A stretch of 64,000 nt of DNA from Miscanthus floridulus (Eukaryota > Streptophyta > Magnoliopsida > Poales > Poaceae): positions 10,479,707 to 10,543,706 of the forward strand of contig NC_089581.1 of the NCBI RefSeq assembly GCF_019320115.1, read 5' to 3'. Below are positions 46,741-58,801 of this stretch, one piece after another. A model generated the notes under the pieces. It was not told where the DNA came from and made no database searches. It was given only the letters and a program-made list of their open reading frames with translations. Each line of letters begins with the position of its first letter. The stretch's first letter is position 1. The position numbers were made by a program, and so were the translations under genes.

Positions 46741-47817
46741 TCTTTCTTTGTCTCTTGAACTCCCTTGCTGTAAAACTTTAACTGTCCGCGGAGGCCTGCT
46801 CAGGCATTATTCCCTGTCCCCGTTGGCCGCACGCTTTTTCTCAAGCAGCCATCACTCTTGATCTGCCAAAGTGAGCAAATTGAAAGAGAGGTTTCAATTC
46901 ATGGTTGCGACATGGCGTGAGTTAGATTCGTTTTACCGATAGAAAAATAAATTACCAAAGGTCACGGATAAACGGGTCAATTGGAAGGTTCACTTTACCA
47001 GAAAACAGAATACCGAAAGTCACGGATATAAACGGGTCTTTCGAATTTATTGGAAAATTTCTTAGTCAAAATAAAAGCAAAAGAGGGCTCAATTTCTCAA
47101 GAAAATTGCATAAGTTGTCTAAAGCATTTGACATCAATAGCTAGCGCAAAATAATATTAATATTAAGTGAATATCACACTTTCATTCAGGTGGACTAGTA
47201 AAATTGGCTGATAATAAATTCTATCAGATCTAAAAAATGATAAACATAATTATTGGTTTTATCAGAATTTTATTTTATTTCCTATGACCTCATATGTTAG
47301 TTGGGTTCCCGAACTAGCATTCAACCTAATGGGTACTTTAGCAGTGTCATTGTTATGATGTACCATATTACTTTGGTACCGTACTGGAAAATAGCACCAC
47401 CATCATATATAGATAGTCGTGCACTATGTGTCTTTCATGTACAGTACATCGATCTCTTGTGATGATTCTTTTACACATTTAGACATTCTGTCGCTGTCAT
47501 GTAGTCAATCTATCTAGGTCAACTTCAACGAAGCATGCCTTATATATATGATGTTGCTCTTGGGATTTGGGAATGAGCTGCAACAGGAATTCATAATCAA
47601 CTGATCAGTGGCTTGTGTCAGCAGTTCGCCACCACAGGTAGTGGTGATTGGCCCTTCGGTCAAGGTCAACACTAAAGAATTGTAGTCCAATTCCAACCAT
47701 AGCTAGGATCATGGTTCAGCCAAGAAAAATGATTGTCTACGGGTTGAAAGTACGCTAAGATTTCAATACACTCATTCGTTCAATGTTTGGAAGACCTTAT
47801 TATCTTGCTGTGTAGGT
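46741..47817. other. Intergenic flank of the copia element, no gene seen
   Basis: A phrase with ATTACCRAAAGTCACGGATA-AACGGGTC is duplicated at about 46,950-46,978 and 47,007-47,038. The last 400 bp may be copy 4 of the recurrent segment. Confidence 0.4.
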
Positions 47818-48253
47818 TGTAAAGTAATCTGCTGCTCTCCCCTGCGTGAACGCGTGGCAGGGGCAGATGCCAAAAGGGCTCCCTGTTGCTGCACTGTAGC
47901 TGCGACAGGGGCAGGCTCCGAAAGGCTCCCCTGCCGCACTGTAGCCACAACAGGGGCAAGCGTCAAAGTCAGCCCTGCTGTCACATCTAGTCACTGTAGC
48001 AGCATGACAGCCTGACATGTCTGTGTACTAGGATTAGATGGGTAGAGTTGTATTTATAGCTTCTCACTGCGACTCAGTAAAGTGGGAGAGTTCAATTTTG
48101 CCACCTCCTCTGCAGAGCTCCGGCCAACGCTGATGCTTGTGCTGTGTGTGTGCGCTCTGTTCTTCCTCCCTTCTTCTACCTCTAGCCATAAAGTGTGGTT
48201 GGCAACGCCGGTGAGCGGTCGATTCACCCGTGTGAAAGATCCAGAGGCCAACA
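47818..48253 (+). repeat. 5' LTR of the copia element
   Basis: It starts TGTAAAGTAATC and ends GGCCAACA. A TATTTATAG box lies near 48,050. The upstream part holds repeated GGCAGGGGC...CTGCCGCACTGTAGC words. Confidence 0.93.
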
Positions 48254-48255
48254 AG

Positions 48256-48269
48256 TGGTATCAAAGTCG
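48256..48269 (+). other. Primer-binding site of the copia element
   Basis: TGGTATCAAAGTCG starts two bases after the 5' LTR. Plant copia elements usually carry TGGTATCAGAG here, complementary to initiator methionine tRNA; this copy has one change. Confidence 0.85.
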
Positions 48270-48301
48270 TACAAGCGCCGTCGCCGGACTAACCGCTGAC
48301 G

Positions 48302-49350
48302 ATGATGGATGGTTTGGAGATGGGCGACAGCAGTGGCGTTGCTATGGCTGCCCAGCCACGACAGGAGGTCGTCGTGCGCACGATGCGGGAGGTCAGCGGC
48401 ACCAGTTGGCCGACGCTGACTCGCACCAACTATGGTGAGTGGGCAGTGACCATGAAGGTCGAGCTCAGAGTCTGACACTCTGGAATGCCATTGACAAGGG
48501 CACCGACAACGAAGAAGACGACATGTCAGCGTTGGAGGCTATACTCGCTGCTGTGCCAGCGGAGTACAGAGAGACATTGGGGACGAAGAACTCTGCTAAG
48601 GAGGCATGTGAGTCCATTGCAGCGATGCACGTCGGCTCCGACCGCGCAAAGAAGGCAACGGCCCAGCTGTTGAAGCATGAGTACGCCAACCTCAAGTTCA
48701 AGGATGGTGATGGGTGGAGGACTTTTCCCTCCGCATGCAGTCGCTCATCAGCAAGCTGAGAAGTCACGGCGTCACCATCGACGAAGAAGAGGCGGTCTCC
48801 AAGTACCTTCACTCCGTGCCGGTGAAGTACATCCAGATCGCTCTCTCCATAGAGACGATGCTGGAGTTGTCCACCCTCACCATTGAGGATGTGACAGGCC
48901 GTCTGCGGGCGGTGGATGAGCGCATGGAGCAGGCCACAGCAACGACGGACAGCGGCAAGCTATTGCTGACAGAGGAGGAGTGGCTGCTCGGAAGAAGTCC
49001 AGGAGGCCTCCTCCAGCCGCGGTGGCGATGGCAAGCGCCACGGCAAGGCTTCTTTGGAGAAGAAGAAGAAGGTCGACCCCAATGCCTGCCGACTGCGGGA
49101 AGACGGGCCATTGGGCAAAGGAGTGCCCACATCGCAAGCAGGAGAAGAAGGCTGAGGCTCATTTAGCGCAGGCTGATGAAGATGATGAGGCCACTCTCCT
49201 GATGGCGACGTTCTGTGCACTGCACGACGTTGAGGAGAAGGAGAAGGCACAGGTGATGGCGGTGGAAGGGCACAACAAGGCTCTGAAGGCTGTCAACGTC
49301 GACGAACCACGCGCCCAAGTCCACCTCGGACGTGTGGGCGGCGGATAGGA
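48302..49350 (+). pseudogene. copia gag, frameshifted
   Basis: The frame starts at 48,302 and gives the capsid N-terminal signature LTRTNYGEWAVTMKVELR. It shifts near 48,470, continues LWNAIDKGTDNEEDD and AAVPAEYRETLGTKNSAKEA, shifts again near 48,710, and continues [16 protein letters not shown] and [24 protein letters not shown] sequence. A third frame gives the zinc knuckle [11 protein letters not shown] (about 49,090-49,130). At least three frameshifts make it non-functional. Confidence 0.9.
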
Positions 49351-51365
49351 GCAGTGGTGGTACCTAAACTCTGGCGCCAGCAACCACATGAGGGGCTCCA
49401 AGGAAGCCTTCTCCGAGCTTGACGACAACGTGACCGGTGCGGTGAAGTTCGGTGATGGCTCAAGGGTGGCGATCCGAGGGCGTGGCACCATCGTCTTCAG
49501 GTGCCAGAACGGTGAGCACCGCGCGCTGACAGATGTGTACTACATCCCGCAGCTGCGTTCAAGCATCGTTAGCATCGCACAGCTAGACGAGTGTGGATGT
49601 GAGGTACTGATCGAGAGCGAGATCCTGAAGATTTAGGATCGGCATCTTCTTATGAAGGTAAAACGCTCACGTAATCGATTGTACCTGCTTGGCTTGAAGG
49701 TGGAGCAGCCAGTGTGCCTAGCAGCATGGCACACCGAGGAGCTGTGGCTATGGTGCCTAGTTCGGCCATCTTAGCTTCGACGCGCTCGATTAGCTGGAGA
49801 AGATGGTCCAAGGGCTGCCCCACATCAAGCACGCAGGCGAGCTGTGTGGCAGCTGCCTAGCCGGGAAGCAGAGGAGGCTGCCGTTCCCACGGCGATCTCT
49901 ACGGGACGATCACGCTAGCCACAAACGGTGGTCAACGATACTTCCTCCTGTTCGTGGATGATTACAGTCGCTATATGTGGCTGCAACTCCTGACGAGCAA
50001 GGACGAGGCGGCGGAGGCGATCAAGAAGTTCAAGGCGCGCATAGAGGCTGAAAACGGCAAGAAGCTACGCGTGCTGCGGACTGATCGTGGCGACGAATTC
50101 ACTTTGGTAGAGTTTGCTGTGTACTGCGCGGATTAGGGTGTGGTGCGACACCACACCACACCGTACTCGCCACAGCAGAACGGCGTGGTGGAGTGGCGGA
50201 ACCAGATGGTGGTCGGAATGGCTCGATCCATGATGAAGGCCAAAAGCATGCTGGCAAAATTCTGGGGAGAGGCGGTGACCACAGCGGTGTTCATCCTCAA
50301 CCGCGCGCCCACAAAGGCCCTGAAGGGTGTGATGCCATTCAAAGCTTGGTATAGGTGCAAGCCGAGCATGTCCTTCCTCCAGACATTCGGCTGCATCGGC
50401 CACGTCTGGAAGACGAAGCCGGTCCTCACCAAGCTAGAGGACAGGAGCACACCGATGGTGCTCCTAGGCTACAAGGAAGGTACCAAGGTGTATTGGCTCT
50501 ACGACCCACGTGGAGGCAAGGTGATTGTCTCGCACGACGTCATGTTCGACGAGAAGGCGGCTTAGGACTGGGACACTCCGGGCATGGGGGAAGCTGGCGG
50601 CTTCACCAGCACCTAGGCCGCCTACGGGCTGCGGCAGGCCCCACGAGCGTGGAACGCCAGGCTTGATGCCACGTTGGGCGAGCTTGGGTTCAAGCGGTGC
50701 ACGACCAAACACACGGTCTACACGCGACGACGGGGGAAAGAGGAGCTCGTCGTCGGCGTGTATGTGGACGACTTGATCGTCACTGGTGCGTGCACGGAGG
50801 ACATCGATAGCTTCAAACTTGAGATGACGGCTCGTTTTCGAATGAGCGATCTCGACGCGCTCTTCTACTACCTCGGCATCGAGGTGAGATAGGGGAAGGA
50901 GGCGTTCACGCTCGGTCAGAGCGCGTATGCCTCAAAGCTGTTGGAGCGTAGTGGCATGACTGAGTGCAAGTCGTGTGTGATTCCGATGGAGGAGTGACTG
51001 AAGCTGACGAAGGCCAGTACCACGGTGAGGGTAGACGCAATACTTTACCGGAGCATCGTCGATGGTCCGCGCTACCTAGTCCACATGGGGCCGGACATTG
51101 CGTTCGCAGTGGGCTACGTCAGCCGCTTCATGGAGGATCCCCGAGAGGATCACTGGGCCACGGTGAAGCGGCTGCTGCGCTACGTCAAGGGAATGATGGA
51201 TCAGGTGATCGTCTTCCACAAGACCGGTGGAAGTGGGCTGTAGCTCACTGTGTTCAGCGATGCAGACATGGCGGGGGACATCGACGAACAACAGAGCATC
51301 TTTGACGTGGTCATCTTTCTTGGGTAGGCTCCAATCTCATGGTAGTCGCTGAAACAGAAGATGGT

Positions 51366-51904
51366 TAAGGATGGCAACGGGGCGGTTTCGGGTCGGATAT
51401 CCGTGAGTTTTGGGTCTTGCGGGTTCGAGTTCGGGGATGATTTCTCACCCACGGTTTTTGGGTTCGGGGCCCCGAAACCAATCAGATTCGGTTTTGGGTT
51501 TGGTTTTCCACCCGTGGATATCCAATGGATATCCGAAATAAATTATTTGGAATTAAAACTCATGTTTTATAATATGCTAATAATAACTTGTTTACTTATA
51601 TTATTAAATTTATTCTAAGTTGACTCATGAAAATATTTATTATTTGTTGCCTCTTGTTTATACATGTGAATATGTGTATATGTATCATGCATATGTTTAT
51701 AGAAAGTCCTTGTTTCTCTTACTATGTTGTCATACAAAGCGGACTTCGGGTATCCATTCGGGTTTCGGGTATCCACGGGTTCGATTTTGGGGACGGATTA
51801 TCACCCGAATCGGTGTTTAGTGCGGTTTCGAGTTTAGTTTCGGGTTTCAGGTTCGGGTGCACAGAGACTCCACTAGATCCGAATCCGCCCCGTTGCCATC
51901 CCTA
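51366..51904. mobile_element. hAT-type MITE inside the copia RNase H region
   Basis: The 539-bp element starts TAAGGATGGCAACGGGG and ends CCCCGTTGCCATCCCTA, an inverted repeat pair. It is flanked by AAGATGGT (51,358-51,365) and AAGGTGGT (51,905-51,912), an 8-bp TSD with one mismatch, which fits the hAT superfamily. Both ends carry many TTCGGGT words. Removing it joins the RNase H frame (LKQK to VVALFTCKTEY). Confidence 0.9.
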
Positions 51905-52270
51905 AAGGTGGTGGCGCTATTCACGTGCAAGACAGAGTACGTGGCGGCGGCCATAGCGGCGCGCCAAGCTGTGTGGCTGCGTTGGCTGCTGAGCGAGCTG
52001 ACCGGTATGGAAGCTCACCCACCAGCACTGATGGTGGACAACCAGCCCGTCATCGCCCTCACGAAGATTCTGGTTGTCCACTACCAGAGCAAGCACATCG
52101 ATGTCAAGTTCTACTTCGTGAGGGACTGTGTCGATGGAGGGCAGATCGTCATCGAGTTCGTCAAAACTGGTCAGCAGCTCGCGGACATCTTCACCAAGTC
52201 GCTCGGCCGTCTTCGGTTCACGGAGCTGATGAAGATGATCGGCATGGTGGAGGTTTTAGGGTTAGTAGCA

Positions 52271-52286
52271 GGATTAGGGGAAGAAT
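52271..52286 (+). other. Polypurine tract of the copia element
   Basis: GGATTAGGGGAAGAAT directly precedes the 3' LTR and would prime plus-strand synthesis. Confidence 0.75.
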
Positions 52287-52726
52287 TGTAAAGTAATCTG
52301 CTGCTCTTCCCTACGTGAACGCGCGGCAGGAGTAGACGCCGAAATGGCTCCCTGTTGCTGCACTGTAGCCGCGGTAGGGGTAGGCGTCGAGAGACTCCCC
52401 TGCCGCACTGTAGCCACCGCAGGGGTAGACGCCAAAACCAGTCATGCTGTCACATATAGTCACTGTAGCAGCATAACAGCCTGGTATGTCCGTGTACCAG
52501 GATTAGATGGGTAGAGTTGTATTTATAGCTTCCCACTGCGACTCAGTAAATTAAGAGAGTTCAGTTTTGCCATCTCCTCTGTAGAGCTTCGACCAACGCT
52601 GGTGCTTGTGTTGTGTGTATGCGTACGCTCTGTTCTCACTGCCTTCTTCTATCTCTAGCCATAGAGTGTGGACGGTAACGCCGGTGAGAGATTGGCTCAC
52701 CCATGTGAAAGATCTAGGGGCCAACA
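52287..52726 (+). repeat. 3' LTR of the copia element
   Basis: It starts TGTAAAGTAATC and ends GGCCAACA, followed by the TSD copy TAGGT. It matches the 5' LTR along its length with many substitutions. Confidence 0.93.
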
Positions 52727-52731
52727 TAGGT

Positions 52732-53214
52732 ATCGATCACTTCACATGTTGTCAGTGAAATAAAGCATCCGCTTCCGGTGAGGTAAAAGGATTGGAACCG
52801 ACCCTGTGGCATGGTTCTTGTCCGAGCAACGGTCTCCGACGCCTTGCCTTACTATCTTCTCTCGAGTCCAGGTTCGGCTCGCCCAGCCACACAACACGAA
52901 AGATTCAGAGTGCTCGTCGTCGCTGACTGAATCAAGAGGTGCTGCCTTGTTGCACGTGCATCGTTAGTTATGGTCTGCACTTAGGTCTTGGCCTCTTGGG
53001 ATAGAGCAGTGTCGAGTACGTCATTCGCAAAGAAAAATGTAGAGTATGTCAAATCGATTGAGCGAGTGCAACTGATATCTGGTGAGTGGATGATCCGAGG
53101 TGGTAATGGTCCAGAGATGCACTTATGGTGGAGAAAGTTACAGAAGTAATAAGTTTGTTTAATTACAGGTTACACAGCGTGCAACGCTCAACTTATGAGC
53201 ACTATTATAGACCC
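52732..53214. other. Flank between the copia element and a LINE
   Basis: It starts ATCGATCACTTCACA, which matches the recurrent segment at 31,219, so it may be copy 4. No gene is visible. Confidence 0.4.
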
Positions 53215-55050
53215 TCAACTTAGAAAGGGGTACTCAAGCCGGTCCTGCCGAAGACGGCTCAACTAAGATGCTCGCTATATGCGGATGATGCGGTAATTTT
53301 CGCCGATCCATCAGCAATGGAGCTGCAACGCCTATACAAGATCTTGACGTTCTTTGGGGAATGCTCAGGCCTCAAGATAAATATATCAAAGACTGAAATT
53401 TTCCCCATTCGCCTCCAAGAACATGTAGTATCCCAACTCCTGCAACACTTCCCGGCCAAAGTCTGTAAATTCCCCGGCAAGTACTTGGGACTTCCCGTTG
53501 CATATCAGAAAGCTACGAAGGATAGAAGTGCAACCTTTGATAGATAAGATTGGAACAAGATTGCCAGGATGAAAGGGCAAATTCCTATCAACGGCAGGCA
53601 GAGAAACACTAGTTAAAACTGTGTTCTCCTCACAACTAATCTATCACATGACGGCATTCCCTTAGCAAAAATGGCTATTAAGAAAGATTCATAGGATAAG
53701 ACGAAGTTTTCTTTGGAGAGGGGAAACACCAGACAAAGTGTATGGTGGTCACTCATTAGTGAATTGGCCAACAACATGCCGTCCAAAGATAAAAGGGGGA
53801 CCGGGGATTTTAGACCATGAACGTTTTTCCAGAGCATTGAGGTTGAGATGGCTATGGTTTCAGTGGAAACACAAGGAGCGCGCTTGGAATGAGCTGGACC
53901 TTCCCTGTGATGGACGTGACCGGGATCTGTTTGCTGCCTCTACAGTGGTGGCAATTGGCGATGGGAAGACTGAAAGCTTTTGGACATCGTCGTGGTTGCA
54001 AGGGAAAACACCGAAAAACCTTTGCCCCAATCTTTTTAGAAAGACAAGAAGGAAGAAGTTATCAGTCCATAAGGCCCTGCAAGATAATAAATGGATAATG
54101 CATATTCTGCCTCTTCAAACATCACAAGAGATTCAAGAGTATGTTGCGCTTTGGGAGCAGATAAGTGACATTCATTTGACTGAGAACAGTGAGGATACGA
54201 TAAGGTGGAGATGGACAAATGACGGCGAATACACAACCCAGAAAGCATATCGTTGTCAATTTGAAGGAAGCTACAGCAAGCTGAGGTTAGCGCCAATTTG
54301 GAGAGCCAAAGCGGAACCCAAATGCCGTTTTTTCACATGGACGCTGCTACACAAAAAAAATACTAACCGCCAACAACTTGATTAAGCGAAATTGGCCCAA
54401 TGATCCGACCTGCAAATTATGTGGGAATGAACCGGAGACACCAAATCATCTATGCTTGACCTGCCCATTCGCAAAGAAGGTCTGGTCAGATTTAAAGCGT
54501 TGGCTGAACCTGTCTGTGCTCGACGCACTAACGATGACAGGAACCATTCACGGATTTTGGCGAAGGTGCCGAGCCAAGTTTGATAAAAACCAAAAGAGGA
54601 ATTTTGACAGAGTCATGATCTATTTTTGGTGGAACATATGGAAGAAAAGGAATAGAAGAACATTCCAACAACGATCCATGCAAGCAAGTCAAGTCGCCAT
54701 GCTCTGTAAACATGATATCACACAATTCCATCTTGCGACGAGGGATCCCGTCCACGAAGAGTAGTTTGGAAGGCCTCATTTTTTCTTCTTACTTCCCTAG
54801 AGATGTTCTTGTTAGTTGTTTTGGCTATCCCTCCTGTGGGTTTTTCTTTTCTCTCTTTAGTTTCGATCGTCGGCCGGTGTGCCACAGTAGTTTAAGTTGG
54901 GGATTTTCAGTTCAGCTAGTGTTCATAGTCGCGTTTTTCAGTAGCCAAGTTGTAAACTTTGTAACAGTTGTTCTTTTTTTTCCTCGTCTAATAAAATCAC
55001 GGCAAATCTCTTGCCACCTTTCTAAAAAACTTAGTAACATTTCTTCTGCT
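53215..55050 (+). pseudogene. 5'-truncated LINE with reverse transcriptase and zinc-binding region
   Basis: The coding remnant starts inside the reverse transcriptase with KPVLPKTAQLRCSLYADD; the catalytic YADD is at 53,278-53,289. It continues FFGECSGLKINISKTE and FPGKYLGLPV. After frameshifts (near 53,560-53,730) a second frame gives GGPGILDHERFSRALRLRWLW, a third WRAKAEPKCRFFTWTLLHK, and a fourth the zinc-binding CKLCGNEPETPNHLCLTC and FWWNIWKKRNRRTFQ to 54,764. The 3' UTR runs to TAATAAAATCACGGCAAATC and a short A run near 55,030. The endonuclease and the first part of reverse transcriptase are missing, as is normal for 5'-truncated LINEs. Confidence 0.9.
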
Positions 55051-55119
55051 GTGCAGCTGTCTAACACACACAAAAAAAACTTCAGAATGGAGAAATAAAC
55101 AAATAGTCATTTAAACTGT

Positions 55120-57179
55120 AAAAAAGCTAGTGTCCCAACAAGTAAGTAACATGCTGACCGAAGCACATGTTCTATTAATTGACCTCTCCACCAAAGAAAA
55201 TGCGAACACAAGGTTGATACGTGCCCTTGTGGTTCAGATTTGTGATTAGTGAGTCAACGTGATTCGCGTCTTAGGTTGAGTTTATGAACTAACCATGGCG
55301 TGAGTTGGGTTATGCAACATGTCTCATGGCTTGTGGTGCGCAGGTGTGGAGCTTGGAGGCAGTGGTTGACGGCGAGGTGAAGGTCAAGTAGGGACGTGCC
55401 GTGCCGATGGACTGGAAGCGATGAATGACAGACGTGAGGCTTGGACTCAGGGGCCAGGAGGCCAGGTGACCAGCCGTCACTTGGGGACATCGATATGCGC
55501 AAGTGTACATGCAGGAGTATTCGTGTTGACCAAGTCAAGATGGCGGACGTGCAAGTCGAGCAGAGGCTCTGGAAGACTTGGTGGCCGGGCGGTCAAGGAC
55601 GAGGTGACACGCGTCGAGTTGTGGGGGATGCGTATGGAGTACGCTACTAGCGGACGATTTAGTGGTTTGTGCCTCAAAACCATCGGGTGGACGGTTTCCG
55701 GGTTTGGGCCTGAAAATCCGGGCGGAGGTTCCGAGGAGGAACGGGACGGGACGTGGCGGAATCACAGAGGCTGCGTCGAGACGAAGCAAATCTGTGTAGG
55801 AAGCGTGGCCGTCCGATCGACAGAAATCGGCTTGGACCATAATGCCCTTAGGCTAGGTGGTTCGCCCTAAAATATCTACGGACACTAGTGAAATTGTGTA
55901 ATAGGCCTATAAATAAGATGGGGCTGCCTCCACTCAGTCTCACCTCTTGAGTATTTTCATTTGTAGTCTCTAGTTTCCCCCCTTCTAGGGTTTGCTCTTT
56001 AGGTCCAAATATGAACTAATCGAAGTCTGTGTTTTCTTGTTAATCTTTGATCTAGGAAGTGAGGCCCTAACCTCACTTTGTCCTCCGGGGTTCGAAATTG
56101 GTGCTTGTGATTTCGTTTTGCAGTTTAGTTGTTCTGTGCGTTCTTGTTTTTCCCCTTCCCCCTCCTCTCATGTTCGTGCTTGGATCTTGAGTTTTGGGGC
56201 GTTTTGGTTCAAACCGATCATTGGAAGATGAAATAGGATGTGAGTTGATCCTTTCTACCGAACGGATTTTTGTAAATCCTCACGAGTTCATAGATCGGGG
56301 TGATTCAATTTTTTGGGGAGAAAACTTGTTCTTGCACCATTTTTTCTTGATTCATAGAGTTAGGGTTTGTCTTGGGCCATGATCCTTTAGAGGTAGCCTA
56401 CCTACTCCCTGGTAAATCCTTGTGCAAAGTTTCAAGTCGATCCGAGTTGATTTGGCCGAGATTTGGGCTTGAAATCGTTTTTCATGAAATCTGCTCGTGC
56501 GCACTAGACATGTCCGGTGTGAATGTCAGATGTGTCCCGTAGGTCAAACTTTTGAGTTTGAAGCTGAAATTTGATGGAGATTTTCCCCTAGGTGTCTAGA
56601 AGCTATGGTTAAAATTTCATAAATTTTAGACACCATTTGATAGGGTTTTTTTTTATTTTTCTTCCAAACTCACTCTGCGCTGTTCAGCATACCGAACGTG
56701 TTCGGTATGTGCTGACTGCGCTTAGTTCAGCAGCTTTTCTGAGGTCGTGTTTAACGGACATGTCCGGTGCAGTTCCCGGACAGGTCCGGTGTGAGTTGCT
56801 GACGTGCTGTCTCTTCCGCGGTTTGTGCGTTTGAGCTCTGCTTTGCGATCCGCTTTTTGCGTTGGTTTTCCATCGAGCTAAGGAACCTATCTAGGTACTC
56901 TCGTCATCAGTTGACTTGAGTATTTTAGATTTGGGAACTCGCTTCTTCTATATAGGAGTTGGGTATCTCATTTTCTGTCCTTCGGTTCGGGAAGCGTTTC
57001 TTATCCTGTGTGGTGTCTCGCTGTGTTCCTAGGGAACATGCATCCACTCATTTGGGTTGTGGACATCACGGTGTTTACTTCGTGTATTCGGCGGTGATTT
57101 TAGGACTGTGGCTAAATATTTTGAAAGAAATTTGAGGCTCCCATTCACCCTCTCTAGTCGCCGTTTTCGATCCTTCACA
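55120..57179 (+). mobile_element. LTR remnant related in style to 2,238-4,638
   Basis: The right end reads CCCATTCACCCTCTCTAGTCGCC and stops in CCTTCACA at 57,179, the same kind of terminus as 4,600-4,638. A CTATAAATAAG box lies at about 55,907, and GACATGTCCGGTGTGA / CCGGACAGGTCCGGTGTGAG dyads occur at 56,506-56,790. I could not fix the left end or find a TSD, so the start is approximate. Confidence 0.5.
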
Positions 57180-57769
57180 AAACCTTCTTATCTACCACAA
57201 GGTAAAAAGCCTGTACGCTTGTGCTACTTGCTAGGGCCACCACAATCTGCAAGGGCCTGAACCGATTGGAAAATTCCCCAGTCAACCATTCCTCTTCTTT
57301 GGAATGTACACGTCATCTTTTCAAATGTGCAATACGATCGAATAATCTAGTTCCCGAATTCATCTGGTATTGTTTAATGCTGCTTCGTATGGTTTATTTA
57401 GTTTACTGGTTTACGTTTCATTGTCCCGTAACTTTATTTGTGACATGATATTAATGCTTCATTTGTGACCATATCAGCATTCTAGAGAGTACCCACTAAA
57501 TAGATCAATATTCACCTCTAAAATCATGCATATTGTTTATATTATCGATTTTGCCAGAAATAATAAGGATAGCATATATTCCTAAATGTTGAACTGATTA
57601 GTAGACAAGTTACACTCTCTTCTAGGCAACCATTTACTACATATCAAACCTTGGTATGTGAAACTTGTTTACTTGGCCTCCCTATACCTAAATCCAAGCT
57701 CTGCTAGTCATAGGATGCTCGTCGCTTTAGTGCATTAACACTATTTAGCTGTTTTAGGTAGCTAGTGTA
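57180..57769. other. Intergenic, no gene seen
   Basis: About 590 bp, AT-rich, with only short frames. Confidence 0.35.
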
Positions 57770-58500
57770 AATGTAGAACGATATATTCTATAAATACTAT
57801 CAGTGTGAACCCACTGCCCAGAGTGTCCTCTATATACTCCCCGCTCTTACATGCTTGCAAGTTCATTTATCCTCCTTATTAGTTCATGTTCCTATTTTCC
57901 CACCACTAAACACTCAATGGAAGAGGTCATGATGTGACATGTGCTTCGACATGTATATCTTGGGATTGAGATGCATCAGAAAATCACACTAAGCACTGGC
58001 GCACAGTGCGTTGAGTCTCCGCAGGTCAAGTTGCATCCATGAACAACAACTTATGGTACTCAAGCTTTAATTCGTGTGATCTACACCTCTCGAGCTTGTG
58101 GGCCACTACAATGCTTCCTAGCACAATATATGAAGCACCAGGTGCATTTCCAGCTTGAGACCACTGTCCACTCCTGTTGCCAAGTTGCACTCTTCTTCCT
58201 CGCATCAATTATTGACCTATTAGAGTACAACTTTCTCTATTGTGAGGAGTGATCTCATGCATTCAGCATAGAATTCAATGCTTCCAATAGCTAAGTGAAA
58301 TGCTCTTATATGATGCTAGTAAGGATGATTCGATGCATGGCTTGCTTATCTCCTTTATCAAGTTATCAATTTCAACACGTTTCTTCAATAGCTCTTTATT
58401 AGCTAGCTGGTGACTTAGTTGCTTCAAGCTGGTGCAAGCGGGTTTCATTTGATCATATGGAATGAAAGAGTTCATTGTCTCATTGTTTGTACATGTGTGT
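57770..58500. repeat. Recurrent low-copy segment, copy 5
   Basis: It contains TCTATAAATACTATCAGTGTGAACC, TTATCCTCCTTA, CCACCACTAA and CTTGGGATTGAGATGCATCAG, in the order of 30,130-30,350. On the minus strand it encodes fragments such as KQLSHQLANKELLKKRVEIDN (58,475 downwards) and HKLERCRSHELKLEYHKLLF, broken by stops. The fragments look like decayed coding sequence of an unknown family. Confidence 0.5.
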
Positions 58501-58514
58501 GTTTTTCGTAAATA

Positions 58515-58605
58515 ATATGTTTTGGGAGGGTTGGATTGGGGATCACACTTGCTCCTTATGTGGTACTGCTGATGAAACTGCCACTCACCTTTTTTTGCAG
58601 GGCAA
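58515..58605 (+). pseudogene. Short LINE zinc-binding-region fragment
   Basis: The plus strand near 58,540-58,600 encodes CSLCGTADETATHLFLQG, which matches the C..C...E...HLF pattern of the LINE region after reverse transcriptase. The flanks are not alignable by eye. Confidence 0.5.
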
Positions 58606-58801
58606 AATAAATGAACAAAGGCAAGTAAGATAATAAATACTCTGACAAGTCACCCAATTATCTCTTTTTCAATATTCCCAGTCTCTTTTGTTTGCGACCT
58701 ATTTTTGGACGATGAGTTCACACAGCCACTCTCTTGTGCAAACAATCATCCGAATTTCAGAAAAATGAGCCACAATGTCTCAAAAGGAGTCCAAGTGGAC
58801 A

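Larger units (their letters stand above)
49358..52291 (+). pseudogene. copia pol, degenerate, with deletion in reverse transcriptase
   Basis: The protease motif reads WYLNSGASNHM at 49,358, with Asn (49,367-49,369) where the catalytic Asp of DSGAS/DTGAS is expected. The integrase core runs about 49,940-50,330 with DDYSR, RTDRGDEF, HHTTPYSPQQNGVVEW, and continues to FDEKAA at 50,563; a stop (TAG) lies at 50,134. After it the sequence jumps to AAYGLRQAPRAWNAR (50,618), so the first half of reverse transcriptase is deleted. The second half has VYVDDLIVTG (50,758), the catalytic DD pair. RNase H follows with TEYVAAA and ADIFTKSL, ending at 52,291, split by the MITE at 51,366-51,904. Several stops remain. 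Confidence 0.93.
47818..52726 (+). mobile_element. Decayed Ty1/copia LTR retrotransposon, TSD TAGGT
   Basis: Two LTRs (436 and 440 bp) bound a 4.0-kb interior. Perfect TAGGT copies flank it at 47,813-47,817 and 52,727-52,731. A primer-binding site, gag, protease, integrase, part of reverse transcriptase and RNase H follow in copia order, all with stops or frameshifts. A hAT MITE sits in the RNase H region. By eye the LTRs differ at more than one site in ten, so the insertion is old. Confidence 0.96.

Noticed and set aside
55254..55870. Overlapping frames of 94-149 codons on both strands
   Set aside because: They lie in the presumed U3 of an LTR remnant upstream of its TATA box and show no domain on either strand.
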